The notes under the pieces were generated by a model. It was not told the DNA's origin. It was given only the letters and a program-made list of their open reading frames with translations, and searched no databases. Both the position numbers and the translations under genes were made by a program. This document shows positions 38,858 to 47,257 of a stretch of DNA of 64,000 bases, piece after piece (position 1 is the first letter of the stretch; each line of letters starts with the position of its first letter). The stretch is from Solimicrobium sp040544425 (GTDB taxonomy: Bacteria; Pseudomonadota; Gammaproteobacteria; Burkholderiales; Burkholderiaceae_D): positions 67,808-131,807 of the forward strand of contig JBEONO010000012.1 in assembly GCA_040544425.1 (NCBI GenBank), in the 5' to 3' direction.

Positions 38858-39679
38858 ATGGCCGATTTGTCCTCTATAGAACGCCGCAAACTGGAACGGT
38901 TGCTCCGCATGAGCGGCGGCTACGTGCTCGATTTTTCGGACCGCACATTCAGCGAATTCTTCGAGGAACACACGCGCCGTGACATTGATGCCGCTGTCTA
39001 CCGCGAGCGTGGCACCTCCAAAGCCAACCGTATGCGCGGATTCTGGGCGGTCGAAGGCAACCATCTGGTCGGCAAAGTGATCCAGGCGCTGATCTTGTAC
39101 GGTCAGGCTGAGAACTGTTTGGGCGACGAGCCAGGATTGACCGAACTGACCGACGATTGCTGGAAAATCGCCAGCCGCATGATGCGCGACACACCCGTCG
39201 CCGAGCTGGATGCACTGACCGCCACGGTCGACGAACGCGACTTTGAAACGGTTGCTCAACATGTGCGCGAAGCCATCGAGAAAAACCAGCCCGAAACGGC
39301 GCTGGATCGGTTGCACACGTTCGTCATCAAATACGTGCGCACGCTGTGCGAACAGCGCGGTGTTGAAGTCAACCGCGACAAAGCTTTGCACAGCATTTTC
39401 GGCGAGTATGTGAAGCGCCTGCGCGAAGCTGGTCACCTTGAATCGTTGATGACCGAGCGCATCCTGAAGTCCAGCATTTCTGTGCTCGAAGCCTTCAGTG
39501 ACGTTCGCAACAACAAGAGCCTGGCCCATGACAACCCGATCCTCAACTACGAGGAAAGCCTGCTCATCTTCAACCACGTTGCCAGTTCGATCCGCTTCAT
39601 CAAATCAATCGAAGCCAGAACGAAACACGCGACTGCACCGATAACGATCATGGCACCCGACGACGATTTGCCGTTTTAA
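38858..39679 (+). CDS. Abortive-infection family protein with C-terminal Abi_C domain
   Basis: A 273-aa cytoplasmic protein. The C-terminal half (about 170-260) carries the Abi_C pattern: ALHSIFGEYVKRL, then ERILKSSISVLEAFSDVRN and NNKSLAHDNPIL, an all-helical domain found in abortive infection proteins. The N-terminal half (about 1-150) is unfamiliar but has conserved-looking segments such as DFSDRTFSEFFEE. The frame opens at 38732 inside the upstream gene; the ATG at 38858 is the natural start. With the PHP-ATPase upstream it forms a two-gene defence-like cassette. Confidence 0.8.
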   Translation: MADLSSIERRKLERLLRMSGGYVLDFSDRTFSEFFEEHTRRDIDAAVYRERGTSKANRMRGFWAVEGNHLVGKVIQALILYGQAENCLGDEPGLTELTDDCWKIASRMMRDTPVAELDALTATVDERDFETVAQHVREAIEKNQPETALDRLHTFVIKYVRTLCEQRGVEVNRDKALHSIFGEYVKRLREAGHLESLMTERILKSSISVLEAFSDVRNNKSLAHDNPILNYEESLLIFNHVASSIRFIKSIEARTKHATAPITIMAPDDDLPF

Positions 39680-40059
39680 TTTTTCCCTATCGATATTCGA
39701 CAAAACAGCAATATTTATTGTGCAGTGAATTTTGTTGAGCGATGCCGGGCGTCCCGGCGTTGCCGCCGTCGGGCTCGCGGGCGTTGCCCCGCGCCTCGTG
39801 CCGAGTCACGGCCATTCGGCATTGATCCCTGACGCCTCCGGCCCTTTGGGCCTGCGCGCGCCGCTTGCCGTAAGGCGGTGGAGTGTGTGGGGGTGGTCTT
39901 GCTGTTCCCTTCAATGTACCACGCCGTTCTCGCCGTCAAGGGCTGCGCGTGCCCTGCACGCTGGCGTCCATGCTGCCGTCTGCGACCCCTGACTGCTTGC
40001 GCTGCGGCGTGTTCCTCCGGTTCCAGGCAATTCCGCCCGATTCGGACTGGAGCACGATC
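39680..40059. other. Gene-free GC-rich leader of radC
   Basis: No supportable gene. Repetitive GC-rich stretches such as CGGGCGTCCCGGCGTTGC (39748-39765) occur, as in the leaders of radC genes on integrative elements. Frames through it have no recognisable product, and the radC start is at 40060. Confidence 0.5.
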
Positions 40060-40566
40060 ATGTCGCAACTTACTCATTCTCTCGATTCTTCCCTTCTCGT
40101 TCGCGATGTCACAGGCGACTACCGTCCAGCCAATGCCGACGAGGTGTTGCAGGCTGCGCAGCGTGTACTCGCAGGACAAATGCGCGACTGCGAAGTCCTG
40201 AACTCGCCGCAGGTGGTGCGCGACTTCCTGCGGGTGAAGCTGGGCGCGCTGGAGCACGAGGTGTTCGCCGTTATCCATCTGGATGCACAGAACCGTGTCA
40301 TCGAATACGTCGAGATGTTTCGCGGCACGGTGAGCCAGACATCGGTGTATCCGCGCGAGGTGGTCAAGGAGTCCCTGGCCAGAAACAGCGCTGCGTTATT
40401 GCTGGTGCATAACCATCCGAGCGGTTCAACCCAACCGTCGCGCGCCGACGAGACGCTCACACAGGCGCTGAAGTCGGCACTGGCGCTGGTGGACGTGCGA
40501 GTGCTGGATCACCTGATCGTCGCCGGTGGCGACATCCTGAGTTTTGCCGAACGCGGGCTGTTGTAG
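40060..40566 (+). CDS. radC: RadC family protein (JAB/MPN domain), integrative-element type
   Basis: A 168-aa RadC-like protein with the JAMM metal motif LLVHNHPSGSTQPSRAD (about residues 116-132) and the conserved EVFAVIHLDAQNRVI strand. The longer frame starting at 39883 lacks a supported start. Mobile-element RadC copies like this lack the N-terminal helix-hairpin-helix region of chromosomal RadC and accompany DUF932 genes on ICEs; the role is unknown despite the repair name. A DUF932 fragment indeed follows, and a perfect terminator ends the gene. Confidence 0.88.
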   Translation: MSQLTHSLDSSLLVRDVTGDYRPANADEVLQAAQRVLAGQMRDCEVLNSPQVVRDFLRVKLGALEHEVFAVIHLDAQNRVIEYVEMFRGTVSQTSVYPREVVKESLARNSAALLLVHNHPSGSTQPSRADETLTQALKSALALVDVRVLDHLIVAGGDILSFAERGLL

Positions 40567-40570
40567 CCCC

Positions 40571-40591
40571 AGGGGGCATTGCCCCCTTTTT
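40571..40591 (+). terminator. Rho-independent terminator of radC
   Basis: GGGGGC (40572-40577), loop ATT, GCCCCC (40581-40586) and five T, four bases after the radC stop. A textbook terminator. Confidence 0.88.
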
Positions 40592-41137
40592 GCTGCGTCC
40601 TTGACATCCAGTAAAGGCTGCGCGCTGCGCTTGCCTCCAGGGGTCGGCTGACGCCCACCCCGCCGCGCAGGCTTGGCGCCCCACAGGACCGCCGAACAGG
40701 CTGCGCCTGATCGGCCAGCACACAACGTCGATTGCGCACCACGCGCTTTGCCCACTTCCAGTCTGGCGTGCTTGCTGCACGCAGGGGCGCTCGCCGCGCG
40801 GCGTTGGTTTCAGCGCATCCCCTGGCCCATCGACCGCTGTTCGTCTTTCCCCAAGTTCATCGCTTTCTCCCGCGACCTTAGCCTGCGGTGCCTGGCCGTC
40901 AAGGCGCGCAGGGCCGAGTCCTCGCTGCGCTGTGGGCCGCACCAACCCTGCGCTTCTTCCTTGACGGCCAATCCCTCGCAGACCCGGTTTTTCGCGGGCG
41001 ATGAACTCAGGAAAGACGGCGGCAAACAGGGACCGGCCCAGGTCTCTGCGCCGAACCAACCGAAGCCACAACGGGCTCCGAATCTTGGAATCCGGTCAGC
41101 TTTGAAACCACAGCAGCAATTTTTTTGGAGAAAGACC
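40592..41137. other. GC-rich spacer between radC and the DUF932 gene
   Basis: No gene with support. The open frame that runs from 40673 into the DUF932 gene is GC-rich low-complexity reading without family resemblance. Spacers of this kind are common between radC and DUF932 on Burkholderiales integrative elements. Confidence 0.45.
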
Positions 41138-41611
41138 ATGCAACTCGCAACCCGCTTCGCATCCCGCTCCCCCGTCCTGCGCGCCGATTACCCGTTATCG
41201 GATGACCAGATTCGCACCGTAGCCCCGTCCATTTTCGCCGAGGACAAGCACGCCAGCCGCTCCGACCGCTACGCCTACATCCCGACCGGCGCAGTGCTGT
41301 CCGAACTGCGCAAGGAAGGGTTTCAGCCCTTCATGGTGTGCCAGACCCGTGTGCGCGATGAAGGCAAGCGCGAGCACACCAAGCACATGGTGCGGCTGCG
41401 CCATGCCGACCAGATCAACGGCGCGGAAGCCAACGAAATCATTTTGCTGAACTCACACGATGGCACGAGCAGCTATCAAATGCTGGCGGGCATGTTCCGC
41501 TTTGTCTGCAAAAACGGATTGGTGTGCGGCGATACCGTGGCCGATCTGCGCATCCTGCACAAAGGCGATGTGGTCGGACTGTCAAACAGCGTGCAATACT
41601 TACCAGATTAG
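41138..41611 (+). pseudogene. DUF932 family protein, C-terminally truncated
   Basis: The ATG at 41138 follows GGAGAAAGACC. The 157 residues match the N-terminal half of DUF932 (phage/plasmid-like) proteins: ADYPLSDDQIRTVAP, GFQPFMVCQTRVRD, KHMVRLRHAD, DGTSSYQMLAGMFRF and CKNGLVCGDTVADL. Family members are usually nearly twice as long. The frame ends right at a stem-loop and group II intron, and no remainder is found behind the intron, so the 3' half was lost or replaced. Confidence 0.8.
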
Positions 41612-41642
41612 GGGTGGAAACAGCGTCCAAAAGTTTCCACCC
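41612..41642 (+). repeat. Stem-loop immediately before the group II intron
   Basis: GGGTGGAAAC (41612-41621) pairs perfectly with GTTTCCACCC (41633-41642) across an 11-base loop. It ends two bases before the proposed intron 5' end (GTGTG at 41645). Some intron lineages choose such stem-loops or terminators as target sites. Confidence 0.75.
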
Positions 41643-41644
41643 TA

Positions 41645-43144
41645 GTGTGTCGAACAAAGGGAAACCTGCGGAGGATGTGGAGGAAAGGGGCGTAGCCAAG
41701 GGGAGTGCGCAAGAGATTCCCGCTGACCGGACTCAGTGCCGGGAAACAGCGTTGACGGGTCTTGAGCGCATACGGGTGGCCGCTAAGAAAGATAAGCGGA
41801 TGAAATTCACCACATTGCTCCATCACATAACGACGTCGCTATTGGTTGAGAGTTTCTACGATCTGAAGCGAAATGCGGCGGCAGGTGTAGATGGTGTGAT
41901 GTGGCGGGAATACGAGACGACGCTTTATACGCGAGTGCACGAACTGCATCGGGAAATACATTCCGGAGCCTATCGCGCACAAGCCTCGCGACGCGTAACG
42001 ATTCTCAAAGCGGATGGCAAGTTGCGTCCACCCCCCTGGGAATCGCCACGCTGGAAGACAAGGTCGTGCAACAGGCGGTAGTAAAAGTCCTGAGCGCGAT
42101 TTACGAAGAGGAGTTTCTCGGATTCTCATATGGGTTCCGACGTGTGGAAAAGGTCAGCACGATGCACTCGATGCGCTTTACGTCGGGATGGAAGGCCGAA
42201 AGGTGCGCTGGATACTGGATGCTGACATACAAGCGTTCTTTGACACCATCGACCACAAGTGGATGATGACGTTTCTGGCACACCGGATTGCAGATCAGAG
42301 AATATTAAGGCTGATCTACAAATGGCTCAAGGCGGGCGTGATCGAAGATGGGCGGAGAACTGCATCCGAAATAGGTACACCGCAAGGATCAGTGATTTCA
42401 CCATTTCTCTCGAATATTTACCTTCACTATGTGCAGGATTTATGGGCACATCAGTGGCGGCAAAGACATGCCACAGGTCAGATCACTATAGTCCGATATG
42501 CCGATGATAGTGTGGTGGGGTTCGAGCAAAAACACGATGCCGAGCGGTACCTGGCAGCATTGCAGGAACGCATGGCAAAGTTCGGATTAGTGCTCCACCC
42601 GGATAAAACACGACTCATCGAATTCGGGCGATACGCAGAGAGAAATCGCATGGCACGTGGTGAAAGAAAGCCGGAAACTTTCGACTTTCTAGGATTCACT
42701 CACTGCTGTGGAAAGACCCGCAAGGGTTGGTTTAGTATCCTGCGTTTGACAGTGAAGAAGCAAATGCGTGCAACGCTTAAAGCAATCCGGGCGAAGTTAA
42801 GACGTAAAATGCATGAAGATATTCCTACCGTTGGAAAATGGTTGAGATCGGTAGTGCAAGGTTACTTCAACTACTTCGCGGTTCCCGGAAACGGAAATCG
42901 TATGTTCAGCTTTCGCGGAGAAATAGCGCGTACCTGGCGGCACATGCTAAAGAGGCGCAGCCAGCGAAGTTGCCTGACATGGGAGCGATTTAGTCGGTTG
43001 ATAAGTCGTTATATTCCACCTTGCCGTACTATTCATCCCTATCCAAATGAACGGTTTCGCGTCAATACCTAAGGCAGGAGCCCAGTGCGTCAATTGCGCA
43101 CGCTGGGATTGTGCGGGGGGTGGAAGGTAACTTCCATCCCTACC
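41645..43144 (+). mobile_element. Group II intron with a frameshifted maturase
   Basis: The 5' end GTGTGTCGAAC is at about 41645, followed by the purine-rich leader typical of these introns. The reverse transcriptase covers 41677-43072. Domain V is recognisable at about 43078-43118 (GAGCCCAGTGCG, then CGCACGCTGGG), and a small domain VI hairpin TGGAAG-GTAA-CTTCCA is at 43121-43136, with the 3' end near CTAC at 43140-43143. Exact borders need an empty-site comparison. About 1.5 kb in all. Confidence 0.75.
41677..43072 (+). pseudogene. Group II intron reverse transcriptase/maturase with two frameshifts
   Basis: Three reading frames are needed: RVAAKKDKRMKFTTLLHHI up to about 42027 (LKADGKLRPP), then a second frame from PLGIATLEDKVVQQAV through FLGFSYGFRR at about 42145, then a third through the rest. 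The first shift is at a run of C (about 42030-42036), the second in the RxGRGQHDALD region. The active site YADDSV, TPQGSVISPFLSN and the maturase part GYFNYFAVPGNGNR are intact. No endonuclease domain is seen at the C-terminus. The start is uncertain (GTG at 41677 or later). Either decayed or with homopolymer sequence errors. Confidence 0.8.
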
Positions 43145-43162
43145 GTAACAGCGAAAAGCACC

Positions 43163-43336
43163 CTATTTGCTGACTTTAGCCGGCGTTTTCTTTTCAGATT
43201 TGGCTGCTTTCTTGAAGTCTTCGACGCTGGGCGCGTCCTTACTTCCTGGCTTGTTCATATGCTCTCCACTGCCATTTGTAATGCGCTCTTGCTTTGCTTG
43301 AATATTGGCGTAAAGGCCGGATTTTTTAACGGTCAT
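43163..43336 (-). CDS. Small Lys-rich protein with KPGSKDAPS motif (DUF6496-like)
   Basis: A 57-aa basic protein starting TVKKSGLYANIQAKQERI, with the GSGEHMNKPGSKDAPS core and a Lys/Ala tail. AGGAG is placed correctly before the ATG at 43336; the frame extends further but without support. Short proteins of this type are widespread in soil proteobacteria near stress genes. The function is unknown. Confidence 0.7.
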   Translation of the reverse strand: MTVKKSGLYANIQAKQERITNGSGEHMNKPGSKDAPSVEDFKKAAKSEKKTPAKVSK

Positions 43337-43523
43337 GAGATGCTCCTGGCTTGAATCACGGGTGGCTGCGATCACAACCTGGATCCCGTCATACATTTAA
43401 TGCCGCAAACCACATGCGCGTCTGTGCGCCACCACACTCACAGCCCACGCCGAACCAATCGCACAAACCACAGCGCGGCGGTGCCTCTTGCGGTGGGGCT
43501 AATGTTGCGGTAACTTGGCAAGC

Positions 43524-44570
43524 ATGAAGCCCGACTCTTCCTTGCAATCTACCGACATGCCCGGGGGCTTGCTTCATACCAGCGACCAAATGCCTGGTTT
43601 TACCCGCACAAAGCGCGGTAACAGTTTTGTATACTGGCAGGCCAATGGCCAACAGCTACGCGACGTCAAACATATTGCACGAATCCAGAAACTGGCGATT
43701 CCGCCGGCCTACACCGCGGTCTGGATTTGCCCACAGCCGCAAGGCCATATTCAGGCCACGGGGCGTGATGCGCGAGGCCGCAAACAGTATCGCTACCACA
43801 CCGACTGGCGACTGGCCAGAAGTGAAACCAAGTTTGACCGCCTGCCCGAATTCGGTACGGTGTTGCCAAGCATTCGGGCCAAAGTCAAACGCGACCTCGC
43901 AGCTCATACAGGCGCCGACGTTCAGCGCGGTACCGTTTTAGCCGCGATAACGCGCTTGCTCGACACAACCTTAGTGCAGGTGGGCAACGACGAATACGCC
44001 CGCAGCAACGGCTCTTTTGGCTTGACCACGCTGCGCAAACGCCATGTCGATATTCAAGGCAGCCAGTTGCGACTGCGCTTTCGCGGCAAGAGCGGCGTCC
44101 AGCACGACGTAACGCTTGCAGACCCGCGTATCGCACGCATCGCACGCCGTTGCCAGGCTTTGCCCGGGCAGGAGTTGTTCCACTATGTAGACGATAAAGG
44201 AGAGGTGCAAAACGTCGGCTCAACGGATGTCAACGCTTACCTGGAGGCGGCTTACAAAAGAAAATTTACCGCCAAAGACTTCCGCACCTGGCATGGCAGC
44301 GTTCTGGCTTTGGAGCTGTGGCGCAAGCTTTCAGACGCGGAGCAGCTACAGCCGAACGCTGCCCAGGCAAACCGGCTACTGGCTGAAGTGGCTCACCTGC
44401 TCGGAAACACGCTAGCGGTATGTCGAAAATCGTATGTGCATCCGCGAGTGTTAGCGTTACTTTCGGGCGAACCTGAAAGTCGTCAAACTTCAGCAGCCGC
44501 AACCAAGCGCAAGGCAGGGCTGACTGCGGGTGAACAAGATTTTTTAGCGTTGCTGGCGGGCAGCAATTAA
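43524..44570 (+). CDS. DNA topoisomerase IB (bacterial, poxvirus type)
   Basis: A 348-aa type IB topoisomerase that relaxes supercoils through a 3'-phosphotyrosine. The N-terminal domain includes FVYWQANGQQLRDVKHIARIQ and AIPPAYTAVWI; the catalytic domain has ARSNGSFGLTTLRKRHV, RFRGKSGVQHD, KDFRTWHGS and the nucleophile Tyr in CRKSYVHPRVL (about residue 317). I use the ATG at 43524; a TTG three codons before is possible. Such enzymes often sit in stress and ion-tolerance clusters, as here. Confidence 0.92.
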   Translation: MKPDSSLQSTDMPGGLLHTSDQMPGFTRTKRGNSFVYWQANGQQLRDVKHIARIQKLAIPPAYTAVWICPQPQGHIQATGRDARGRKQYRYHTDWRLARSETKFDRLPEFGTVLPSIRAKVKRDLAAHTGADVQRGTVLAAITRLLDTTLVQVGNDEYARSNGSFGLTTLRKRHVDIQGSQLRLRFRGKSGVQHDVTLADPRIARIARRCQALPGQELFHYVDDKGEVQNVGSTDVNAYLEAAYKRKFTAKDFRTWHGSVLALELWRKLSDAEQLQPNAAQANRLLAEVAHLLGNTLAVCRKSYVHPRVLALLSGEPESRQTSAAATKRKAGLTAGEQDFLALLAGSN

Positions 44571-44699
44571 TTTGTACAAAGTCTCTGAGGTACTTTTCTA
44601 CAACTCGATGCAGCGGTGCGAAACATGGATTCGTTCAGGGCGCACGCACGGAAGGTGACAACTGGATCACCGCTGGTTGCACGGCAATCCCTTCGAGCC

Positions 44700-45809
44700 C
44701 TAAGCCAAGTTGGTGGGCACCGGTTCTTCAGCCAGTGACGCCATATCGATGACATAGCGGAAGCGAACTTCACCTTGCTCGATGCGTGAGTAGGCCTCGT
44801 TCAGGTCCTGGATGCGCAGCATCTCGATGTCTGGACCGATGCCATGCCGGGCGCAGAAATCAATCACTTCTTGGGTCTCGGCAATGCTTCCGATCAGCGA
44901 CCCTGAAACGCTTCGACGGTGAAAGGCGACTTGCTGATTGTTGACAGGCTCCATTACTTCCAGCGCACCTACCACCACCAGCGTGCAGTCGCGCTTTAGC
45001 AATGGCAGGTAGGGATTCAGGTCGTGGCGCTGCGGCACCGTGGACAACATAAAGTCGAAGCTCGACGCGTGGGCGTCCAAGGCCTTTGCATCACTCTCCA
45101 GTACGGCGTCGGCGCCAAGCTTGCGCGCCTCCGCAAGCTTGGCGTCGGTGCTGGTAAACATGACGACCTGCGCGCCCATGGCCAGTGCCAGCTTGACGGC
45201 CATGTCGCCCAGCCCGCCGAAGCCGATGATGCCGACTTTCTGGCCCGCTTGAACCTTCCAGTGCTTCATGGGTGAGTAGGTGGTGACGCCAGCGCACAGA
45301 ATGGGCGCGGCGACCTCGGGCTTCAGCGCCGCAGGAATCCTGATCAGGAAGTCGTCCCTCACTACCAACACGTCGGAGTAGCCGCCGTAGGTGTTGTCGC
45401 GTCCGTAGGCGTTGAGCCCTCCAGGCGCCAGTTTGGCGGGCACCATGGGCCCGTTGTAGGTGGCCAGCCAACTGTTCGGACCTTCGCAGTAGTTCTGCAG
45501 TCCCAGCTTGCACGGCTTGCAATGACGGCAGCTGTCGATCATGCAACCCACGCCGACGATGTCGCCCACGGCGTGCGTCGTCACGCTAGCGCCGATCTTT
45601 GTCACGCGGCCAACCACTTCGTGACCCGGCACGCATGGGTATATGGTGTTCGACCACTCGTTCTTTGCCTGGTGGATGTCGGAGTGGCAGACGCCGCAGA
45701 ACAGCACCTGAATCTGCACGTCGCGCTCGCGCGGCTCTTCCCGTTCAAAGGCGAAGGCGCGCAGGGGGCTGTGCGGGTTATGGGCGGCATAGCCACGGGC
45801 GGAGATCAT
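44700..45809 (-). CDS. Zinc-dependent alcohol dehydrogenase (YahK/AdhC type)
   Basis: A 369-aa medium-chain NADP-dependent alcohol/aldehyde reductase. Catalytic zinc ligands: GVCHSDIH and GHEVVGRV. The structural zinc cluster is C-x?-CRHCKPCKLGLQNYC, and the Rossmann motif GFGGLGDMAVKLA is near residue 185. AAGGAT before the ATG at 45809 fixes the start (MISARGYAAHNP). It matches the YahK/cinnamyl alcohol dehydrogenase-like group with broad aldehyde range, fitting detoxification. It is intact, unlike two other dehydrogenases in the cluster. Confidence 0.9.
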   Translation of the reverse strand: MISARGYAAHNPHSPLRAFAFEREEPRERDVQIQVLFCGVCHSDIHQAKNEWSNTIYPCVPGHEVVGRVTKIGASVTTHAVGDIVGVGCMIDSCRHCKPCKLGLQNYCEGPNSWLATYNGPMVPAKLAPGGLNAYGRDNTYGGYSDVLVVRDDFLIRIPAALKPEVAAPILCAGVTTYSPMKHWKVQAGQKVGIIGFGGLGDMAVKLALAMGAQVVMFTSTDAKLAEARKLGADAVLESDAKALDAHASSFDFMLSTVPQRHDLNPYLPLLKRDCTLVVVGALEVMEPVNNQQVAFHRRSVSGSLIGSIAETQEVIDFCARHGIGPDIEMLRIQDLNEAYSRIEQGEVRFRYVIDMASLAEEPVPTNLA

Positions 45810-46513
45810 GGGGAATCCTTTCAATAAATGCGTTGTGCTCAACTTGTTCCATATAGGCCGGGGGCCCGCTTCCGTGAGCTGAACGGGCCAGGCTGCAAAC
45901 GGCGCGATAACACTGCGACATCACGGCTTGGGTCGACTGCTGCACGATCTCCTCTGTTGCCAATCAGGTGCGTAACGTGAGCCATGCCTGAGGTCGTGAG
46001 TCGTGAGGGTCATAACGAATTATGCTGGGGGTGCATTCGCTGGTCTGTTCGGTGGCGCACACACCAGTGAGGATGATACTTTCTTCGGTGCCCGCCAGAC
46101 TCTCACCTCGATGCAGCTTTTTACAGAGGAAACCGCAGCGGGCCTCGCAAAGAGACGATTCCCAACAAGTATCGCCAGGCTTGAAACGAGTGACCTTCGA
46201 GACCATCGCCTCGACGTTCTCGGCGAAGTCTGTTCCCACCGCGCACGACCACCCCCATCCGGCTGCGGAGCTGCTAGCCCGAAGATGCGTGGGTGTCGCA
46301 TTTCTGGGCCGTCAAAGCGGTCGTACTAAGGTGCTGCGCACCACACTTACGGTCCAAACCAAAAAGCTGCACGCCGCCGAACTGGCCAAGGCCACTAAGG
46401 GGAGCTGCTGTACGGGGATCAATAGGTGCATCGCAAGCGCCTCCAGAGGGGGCATGCAACGGCACGGCCCATGGCGCGATACTGGGTGAATGCGCCGCAG
46501 CGCTCGGTTCGTT
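45810..46513. other. Decayed region with a short MDR-dehydrogenase relic
   Basis: No intact gene. On the minus strand 46239 down to about 46165 reads GTDFAENVEAMVSKVTRFKPGD, close to the GxDFAGxVEAVG...VTRFKPGD segment of quinone oxidoreductase-type dehydrogenases, but nothing on either side continues it. The rest shows no recognisable feature. Confidence 0.4.
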
Positions 46514-46637
46514 GGCGCACAGACGCTTCGTATTTGCAGCAGTAAATTTGGCACTTGCCGCAAGTTATGCAAAGATCCCGTCGTGCAGGGTACCGCGCAA
46601 CTGGGGCGCGGTACCCACCCAACTGAAGGAAGACTTT
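46514..46637 (+). repeat. Duplicated fasciclin leader, copy 1
   Basis: Resembles 52611-52739: a shared GCACAGAC, the string GCAGCAGTAAATTT, the CTTGCCGCAA and CATCCCGTCGTGCAGG-like parts, then AACTGAAGGA as ribosome binding site. It probably carries the promoter of the fasciclin genes. Confidence 0.7.
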
Positions 46638-47012
46638 ATGAATACCCTGATCGATATCGTCATTCCCGATGGCAATTTCAAAACGCTGGCCAAATCCCTC
46701 ACAGCAGTCGGCCTCATTGACGCTTTCAAAGGTGCCGGTCGATTCACAGTTTTTGCCCCCACCGATAATGCGTTCGCCAAACTGCCGCCAGGCACCGTCG
46801 ACGCCCTGCTAAAAGACAAGGCCAAGTTGAAGTCTGTGCTGACCTACCACGTGGTTTCGGGCAAGGTCATGTCGACCGACCTAAAGGCAGGCAACGTGAA
46901 GACAGTGCAAGGCAGCGAAGTGATGGCCAGCACCATGGATGGCGCGATGGTGAACGGCGCCAAGGTGGCCGCCGCCCACCGCGCTTTCACATGGACACAA
47001 CAACGAGGTTAA
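46638..47012 (+). CDS. Hybrid fasciclin-domain protein with truncated C-terminus
   Basis: A 124-aa FAS1-domain protein, probably defective. Residues 1-58 (MNTLIDIVIPDG, LAKSLTAVGLID, FTVFAPTDNAFAKLP) resemble the first fasciclin gene at 52740, while residues 59-108 (LKSVLTYHVVSGKVMSTDLK, AGNVKTVQGSEV) match the second at 53204. It then runs into DNA equivalent to the intergenic stretch before the PPOX gene and ends QQRG, losing the conserved VIHVID end. So the gene arose by recombination between two tandem paralogues plus a deletion. No signal peptide. Confidence 0.85.
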   Translation: MNTLIDIVIPDGNFKTLAKSLTAVGLIDAFKGAGRFTVFAPTDNAFAKLPPGTVDALLKDKAKLKSVLTYHVVSGKVMSTDLKAGNVKTVQGSEVMASTMDGAMVNGAKVAAAHRAFTWTQQRG

Positions 47013-47015
47013 CCC

Positions 47016-47129
47016 ATGAAAATCGCAAGCCAAAGCATTGTCGAACTCACTCACTGCGCCAAGCTGATAGACAACATCCAGATCGCTATACTGACCACCT
47101 TGGACGATGACGGCGCCGTGAGGGCTCTT
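47016..47129 (+). pseudogene. Truncated pyridoxamine-oxidase-like gene, cut by an IS end
   Basis: The first 36 or so codons (MKIASQSIVELTHCAKLID, TLDDDGAV) parallel the intact gene at 53736. At about 47120-47130 the sequence switches to the IS91-type end, so only a remnant remains. The 8 bp before the ATG are also shared with the intact copy. Confidence 0.85.
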
Positions 47130-47174
47130 TCAGGGGTCGATACTCGGTTTCACGTCGTTGAAATGCCTATCCGT
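47120..47174. mobile_element. Solo end of the IS91-family element
   Basis: About 55 bp resembling 49787-49841: GAGGGCTCTT at one end and TCACGT-x-GTTGAAATGCC...TATCCGT at the other (last 25 bp with one mismatch). At 49787 the same sequence closes the IS91 transposase relic. Here it stands alone and cuts the PPOX remnant, as left by a one-ended transposition or deletion. Confidence 0.65.
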
Positions 47175-47209
47175 CCAGACCTGATTTGCCCGGTCTGGCT
47201 TTCCTCCTT

Positions 47210-47241
47210 CCAATCACCCAATCACCCAATCACCCAATCAC
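47210..47241 (+). repeat. Four tandem copies of CCAATCAC before dps
   Basis: Exact 8-bp unit repeated four times, ending 16 bp before the dps start and next to its GAAGAAAGAG ribosome binding region. Copy-number change would alter the leader length in 8-bp steps. Confidence 0.9.
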
Positions 47242-47257
47242 TGAAGAAAGAGTCACT

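Noticed and set aside
40673..41137. N-terminal extension of the DUF932 protein
   Set aside because: Low-complexity GC-rich reading without start signals; the family begins at the ATG at 41138, which has a good ribosome binding site.
47210..47241. CRISPR-like array
   Set aside because: Only an 8-bp unit in direct contact without spacers; no cas gene is in the window.
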